Assembly: GCA_905221605.1 (NCBI GenBank)
Contig: CAJNDS010002331.1
Location: 160,001-210,000 of the forward strand
Direction of reading: 5' to 3'
Length of the DNA stretch: 50,000 bases
Origin: Symbiodinium natans
Lineage: Eukaryota > Sar > Dinophyceae > Suessiales > Symbiodiniaceae
The notes below the pieces were generated by a model, which had not been told where the DNA came from, searched no databases, and saw only the letters and a program-made list of their open reading frames with translations. This document shows, one piece after another, positions 46,566 to 50,000 of this stretch. Position 1 is the first letter of the stretch. Every line of letters begins with the position of its first letter. The position numbers and the translations under genes were made by a program.

Positions 46566-46710
46566 GGGTAGGGTTTAGGGTTTAGGGTTTAGGGTTTAGG
46601 GTTTAGGGTTTAGGGTTTAGGGTTTAGGTTTTAGGGTTTAGGGTTTAAGGGTTTTAGGGTTTAGGGCTTAGAGTCTAGGGTCTAGGGTCCAGGGTCTAGG
46701 GTCCAGGGTT
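46566..46710 (+). repeat. TTTAGGG tract with TCTAGGG/TCCAGGG end
   Basis: About 11 clean units, worn units, then alternating TCTAGGG and TCCAGGG. Confidence 0.95.
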
Positions 46711-47000
46711 TGGGGTTTTGGGCTTCGGGTTGTCAGGGCTTGAGCCTGCTGGGCTGCGACTGCGCAGGTTTAAAGGTTCAAAGTATAAGAGTTTGGGTTC
46801 TACGGGCCGGTGGCCTCTGTATCTGGCCCCTAGATACCCAAATAAGAACCCCGAATATATGCCCCATAAACAGAAACCATACTTAAAGGGACCACCAACC
46901 CATGTAAAGGTTTAGGGTCTAGGGTCTACGGTGTAGGGTTCGGGTGCAGGGTAGGGTTGTATGCAGGCTGCGGACAAGAGAACCGAAGATCAAAATCCCC
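46711..47000. other. Unique stretch with an open frame, not called
   Basis: A 65-codon frame starting with a non-ATG codon crosses a possible worn fold-back segment (GTATCTGGCCCCTAGATAC near 46819). I do not call a gene. Confidence 0.4.
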
Positions 47001-47003
47001 TGC

Positions 47004-47058
47004 AACCCTAAACCCTAAACCCTAAACCCTAAACCCTAAACCCTAAACCCTAAACCCC
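47004..47058 (-). repeat. CCCTAAA tract, perfect
   Basis: Seven to eight units. Confidence 0.95.
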
Positions 47059-47119
47059 CACACGCCAGGAGCCACTTCCCTCCAGACCCGCAAGGGGACG
47101 CCCAAACCCCAAACTTAAC

Positions 47120-47226
47120 GGCAAACCCTGAACCCTGTAACCCTAAACCCTAAACCCGAAACCCTAAACCCTAAACCCGAAACCCTAAACCCTAAACCCG
47201 AAACCCTAAACCCTAAACCCTAAGCC
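47120..47226 (-). repeat. 21-bp higher-order telomere variant
   Basis: CCCGAAACCCTAAACCCTAAA (three heptamers, the first altered) is repeated three times in tandem. Confidence 0.9.
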
Positions 47227-47329
47227 CTTCCGTGGCTCTGCTAGCCTGGCGCAGAAACACGAAGATCTCCGACTTCGGGAGATTGTAATGGACCGGCCTG
47301 CAACTACAGGGCTTCAGAGGGTATTCAGT

Positions 47330-47518
47330 GTTTAGGGTATTTAGGGTTTAGGGTATTTAGGGTTGAGGGGCATTAGGGTTTAGGGCAAGTTTAGGGTTTA
47401 GGGATTTAGGGTTTAGGGTCCCCATAATCGTCATCTGTATGAGAATTCTGCGGGTGCTAGAGCATTTAAGTGTTGAGGGTTTGGGGTTGGGGTTCGAGGG
47501 TGAAGGACTGCGGGTGCT
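47330..47518 (+). repeat. Worn TTTAGGG tracts; one with 11-bp flanking repeat
   Basis: 47330-47420 has TATTTAGGG units. CTGCGGGTGCT at 47448-47458 and 47508-47518 surrounds a short GGGTTTGGGGTTGGGG segment. Confidence 0.7.
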
Positions 47519-47718
47519 GACGGTTCCTATAGCTCGGCTTGAGCCTCTGGCTGGATGGTAAGACCTGAACCCAAACCCTTTAAGCCCTTTGACCTGAAGC
47601 TAGACTGCTTAGCCCACTCCTGCGCTCCAGTTCAGGGTTTCGGTTTTAGGGTTTACCCTTTAGGGTCTGGGATTTAGGACTTGGGGTGGGGGTTGCAGGG
47701 TTGAGGGTTCTAGAGATG

Positions 47719-47724
<6 letters not shown>

Positions 47725-47762
<38 letters not shown>
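47725..47762 (+). repeat. (AG)n microsatellite
   Basis: About 18 dinucleotides. The surrounding 93-codon frame has no recognisable features beyond the Arg-Glu repeat. Confidence 0.95.
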
Positions 47763-47768
<6 letters not shown>

Positions 47769-47994
47769 CGGGTTGAGCTTCTCGCCGTCGAAAACCTGTC
47801 GAAATGAAGCACCCTGCAAGAAGTCTATCTACGATCCACAGCCTGAGCCTCAACCGACAGAGTTTAGGGTTCAGGGCCTTCCTGCCAACATTCTAGAAGA
47901 CAGCCCGAGACGCCATCCGCAAGCAGTAAGCTCAAAACCTCAGCCCTCAAGCCTCGGGGGCGTCTAGCCCAGCTACCTGTAACAAGCAAGCCGT

Positions 47995-48085
47995 TTAGGG
48001 TTTAGGGTTTAGGGTTTAGGGTTTAGGGTTTAGGGTTTAGGGTTTAGGGTTTAGGGTTTAGGGTTTAGGGTTTAGGGTTTAGGGT
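47995..48085 (+). repeat. TTTAGGG tract, perfect
   Basis: About 13 units. Confidence 0.95.
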
Positions 48086-48107
48086 GTACAACAAGAAACC
48101 CTACAGC

Positions 48108-48211
48108 TTGGGATGTTCCCCCGCCTTATACTGACAGTCCTTAGTAGGGATTATAGTACCCCCTAGTATAATCCCTAGCAGGGACTGTTAGCATAAGAGG
48201 GAACATCTCGA
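48108..48211. mobile_element. Fold-back element family B
   Basis: TTGGGATGTTCCCCCG and AGAGGGAACATCTCGA ends; inner TATACTGACAGTCCTTA and GGGACTGTTAGCATA. Confidence 0.85.
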
Positions 48212-48357
48212 CATACAGTGCCCAAGTCACAGAGGGTAGCACGAAACCCCAAATTCTAGGTCGAGATCCCAGGTGCATGGTGACGTTCGGATCCGAACTG
48301 AGGTTAGTCTGGGGCCGCATGAATACCTCGCGCGGCAACTGGTAGACGGCCAACTGA

Positions 48358-48435
48358 AGGGTTTAGGATTTAGGGGTTTAGGGTTTAGGGTTCAGGGTTT
48401 AGGGTTTCTTAGGGTTTAGGGTTTAGGGTTTAGGT
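48358..48435 (+). repeat. TTTAGGG tract with variants
   Basis: TTTAGGA, TTCAGGG and TTTCTTAGGG units. Confidence 0.9.
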
Positions 48436-48537
48436 TCGTCCGGGCATGGCTGGATAGTGACGCTCACCGTTCCGTCTACCAACACGACTCCCACCTAGCA
48501 TTCTTTCTGCGGGCTGCTAGGGCTCAGGGTTTGGAAT

Positions 48538-48641
48538 CCAATATTGGGGCCTGAATCATTAGAATAGGGTTTTGGGGGGTATCATATTCATAAAGGGACC
48601 ACAAGGGAATATTATTAGCAATTATTCCGACCCCACATTAG
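48538..48641. mobile_element. Fold-back element family D, short G run
   Basis: CCAATATTGGGGCCTGAATC and AATTATTCCGACCCCACATT ends, core AAGGGACCACAAGGGAATA. It has only six G in the centre, which may be closer to the ancestral state. Confidence 0.85.
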
Positions 48642-48835
48642 GGTGCTAGGGCCATGTGCAGAACGTGCCTCGAATCAGGGCACAACCCGAAACCCTAAAC
48701 CCTAAACCCCAAATGGCCCTAAAACCGAAGCCTTGCCTATCCATGGAAGACAACGCCCGAAAAAAATCACCCGATAGCCGAAGAGCCACAGACCCTGAAG
48801 AACTACAACAAACTCGACTCTGCTGTAATGGTTTT

Positions 48836-48907
48836 AAGGTTTAGGGTTTAGGGTTTAGGGCTTAGGGCTTAGGGCTTGGGGCTTAGGGCTTAGGGCTTAG
48901 GGTTTAA
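48836..48907 (+). repeat. TTTAGGG then CTTAGGG tract
   Basis: Three TTTAGGG, then CTTAGGG/CTTGGGG units. Confidence 0.9.
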
Positions 48908-48976
48908 GCAGCTTCCAGGTAGGGCCCAGTGTGCACGAGATGTAGGCTGAGGGGTTTGGGGTTTCGGGCTCAGGCG

Positions 48977-49168
48977 ACCAGACGACAAAAGTCAACCAGT
49001 GGAGGGTTTAGGGTTTAGGGCTTAGGCCTGGGGGTTAGGGTTTAGGGCTTAGGGCTTAGGGCTTAGGGCTTGGGGCTGAGGGCTTAGGGCTTAGGGCTTA
49101 GGGTTTAGGGTTTAGGGTTTAGGGTTTAGGGTTTAGGGTTTAGGGCTAGGGCTACCAGACGACAAAAG
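48977..49168 (+). repeat. CTTAGGG/TTTAGGG tract bracketed by 15-bp direct repeats
   Basis: ACCAGACGACAAAAG is exact at 48977-48991 and 49154-49168. Confidence 0.9.
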
Positions 49169-49289
49169 GGCTTCAGCTGTGGCGCAGAGATGAAGCTGCC
49201 CGATGTCTGCAGATACTTGGCGCCCACGTACTTCCCTATGGAGGCAACCTCGGCTGCAAAAGCCTTCGGGGGCTTTTGGGCATTTTAGG

Positions 49290-49330
49290 GTTTAGGGTTT
49301 TGGGTTTTGGGTTTAGGGTTTAGGGTTCTT
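49290..49330 (+). repeat. Short TTTAGGG/TTTTGGG cluster
   Basis: Five units leading straight into the left end of a family E element. Confidence 0.85.
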
Positions 49331-49406
49331 AGGGAATAAGGTACCCTATATACTCCCTTAAAGGGTATGTATTTCGCCCTACTTCCCTCTTTCCCCACGA
49401 AGAACC
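49324..49406. mobile_element. Fold-back element family E, complete
   Basis: GGTTCTTAGGGAATAAGG and CCCTCTTTCCCC with AAGAACC ends; interior CTCCCTTAAAGGGTATGTA. Confidence 0.6.
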
Positions 49407-49425
49407 ACGGGGTTTAGTTCTTAGG

Positions 49426-49530
49426 CTGGGATGTCTCCCCCCTTAGACTGACAGCTCCTTAAAAAGGATTGTAGTAACCCCCTATTATAGTCCCTACTAA
49501 GGACTGCTCGCATGAGGGGGAACGTCTCAA
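49426..49530. mobile_element. Fold-back element family B
   Basis: CTGGGATGTCTCCCCCCTTA and GAGGGGGAACGTCTCAA ends, 105 bp. Confidence 0.8.
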
Positions 49531-49569
49531 CTTCGGGGCTTAGTGGGCATCAGGAGTCAGCTGAGGCTG

Positions 49570-49672
49570 AGGGTTTAGGGTTTGGGGTTTGGGGTTTTGG
49601 GTTTAGGGTTTAGGGTTTAGAGTTTGGGGTTTTGGGTTTAGGGCTTAGGGCTTCGGGCTTAGGGTTTAGGGC
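49570..49672 (+). repeat. TTTAGGG/TTTGGGG tract
   Basis: Mixed TTTGGGG, TTTTGGG, TTTAGGG and CTTAGGG. Confidence 0.9.
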
Positions 49673-49768
49673 AGGATGACTTGGGCTGCCATGGCTGCAC
49701 TCTGCATGTGACGATGGTTGGACGTGCACCGCTCGTACATAGAACCACGAGGCCACTCGACCCCTTTT

Positions 49769-49951
49769 CGGGCTTAGGGCTTAGGGGGTTGGGGAACCCT
49801 AAACCCGAAACCCTAAACCCTAAACCCTAAGGCCTAAACCCTAAACCCTAAACCCTAAACCCTAAACCCTAAACCCTAAACCCTAAACCCTAAACCCTAA
49901 ACCCTAAACCCTAAACCCTAAACCCTAAACCCTAAACCCTAAACTAAACCC
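49769..49951. repeat. Head-to-head junction into a long CCCTAAA tract
   Basis: Two CTTAGGG units and GGGGGTTGGGG meet about 21 CCCTAAA units, the last with a 4-base slip (AAACTAAACCC). Confidence 0.9.
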
Positions 49952-50000
49952 TCTGCACCCCAGGACTCAAAGCTTGCCAGGAGCGAACTTGGGCTCCGTA

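Noticed and set aside
49796-49951. Real chromosome end at the right side of the window
   Set aside because: Unique sequence follows the tract to position 50,000, so it is interstitial.

Overview
The window looks like intergenic or subtelomeric DNA from the nucleus of a eukaryote. Its dominant component is the heptamer TTTAGGG/CCCTAAA, the telomere unit of plants, many algae, dinoflagellates and coccidian apicomplexans. I count well over 100 interstitial tracts of it, in both orientations, separated by 50-500 bp of other sequence. A decayed retroelement at the left edge carries RNase H-like motifs of a kind I associate with dinoflagellate genomes. A (CTG)n tract next to telomere-like heptamers would also fit a coccidian such as Eimeria. 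An alveolate is my best guess, not a firm assignment. No complete, convincing protein-coding gene, tRNA or rRNA is visible in 50 kb.

Layout. Positions 1-1,400 hold the retroelement remnant. From 1.4 to 10.7 kb telomere-like tracts alternate with short fold-back (MITE-like) elements, a 250-bp CTG/GCC tract and small tandem repeats. From 10.75 to 13.42 kb lies a different kind of DNA: a 90-bp exact duplication, then about 2.2 kb of AT-rich sequence built from more than 20 stem-loops that share loop motifs but have different, self-complementary stems. From 13.4 to 36 kb the telomere mosaic resumes, with oligo(T)-oligo(G) junctions, diverged minisatellites, a 200-bp AT-rich island inside a telomere-like tract (35.35-35.55 kb) and a few exon-like open segments (28.0, 33.2 kb). 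At 36.3-37.2 kb is a 10-bp minisatellite of about 80 copies with two alternating unit types. The telomere mosaic with fold-back elements continues to the end.

Structure of the mosaic. Telomere-like tracts often consist of locally homogenised variants (TTCAGGG, TGTAGGG, TTAGGGC, TTAGGGG, TTTAGGC, and 8- and 9-mers). More than a dozen tracts are bracketed by direct duplications of 8-61 bp of the flanking DNA. Several fold-back elements have lost one arm exactly where telomere repeats begin or are split by them, and several (TTTAGGG)n-(CCCTAAA)n head-to-head junctions occur. Together this suggests repeated capture or synthesis of telomere repeats at staggered double-strand breaks. That mechanism is inference; the duplications and junctions are visible in the sequence.

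At least five fold-back families are recognisable. In this annotation they are called A (CTAGGCTGCCCAGT ends), B (TTGGGATGTTCCCC ends), C (TACTTGGAGGTTCATGGG ends), D (TAATATAGGGGCC ends, often with a central G run) and E (GGTTCTTAGGGAAT ends), plus several single-copy ones. None encodes a protein.
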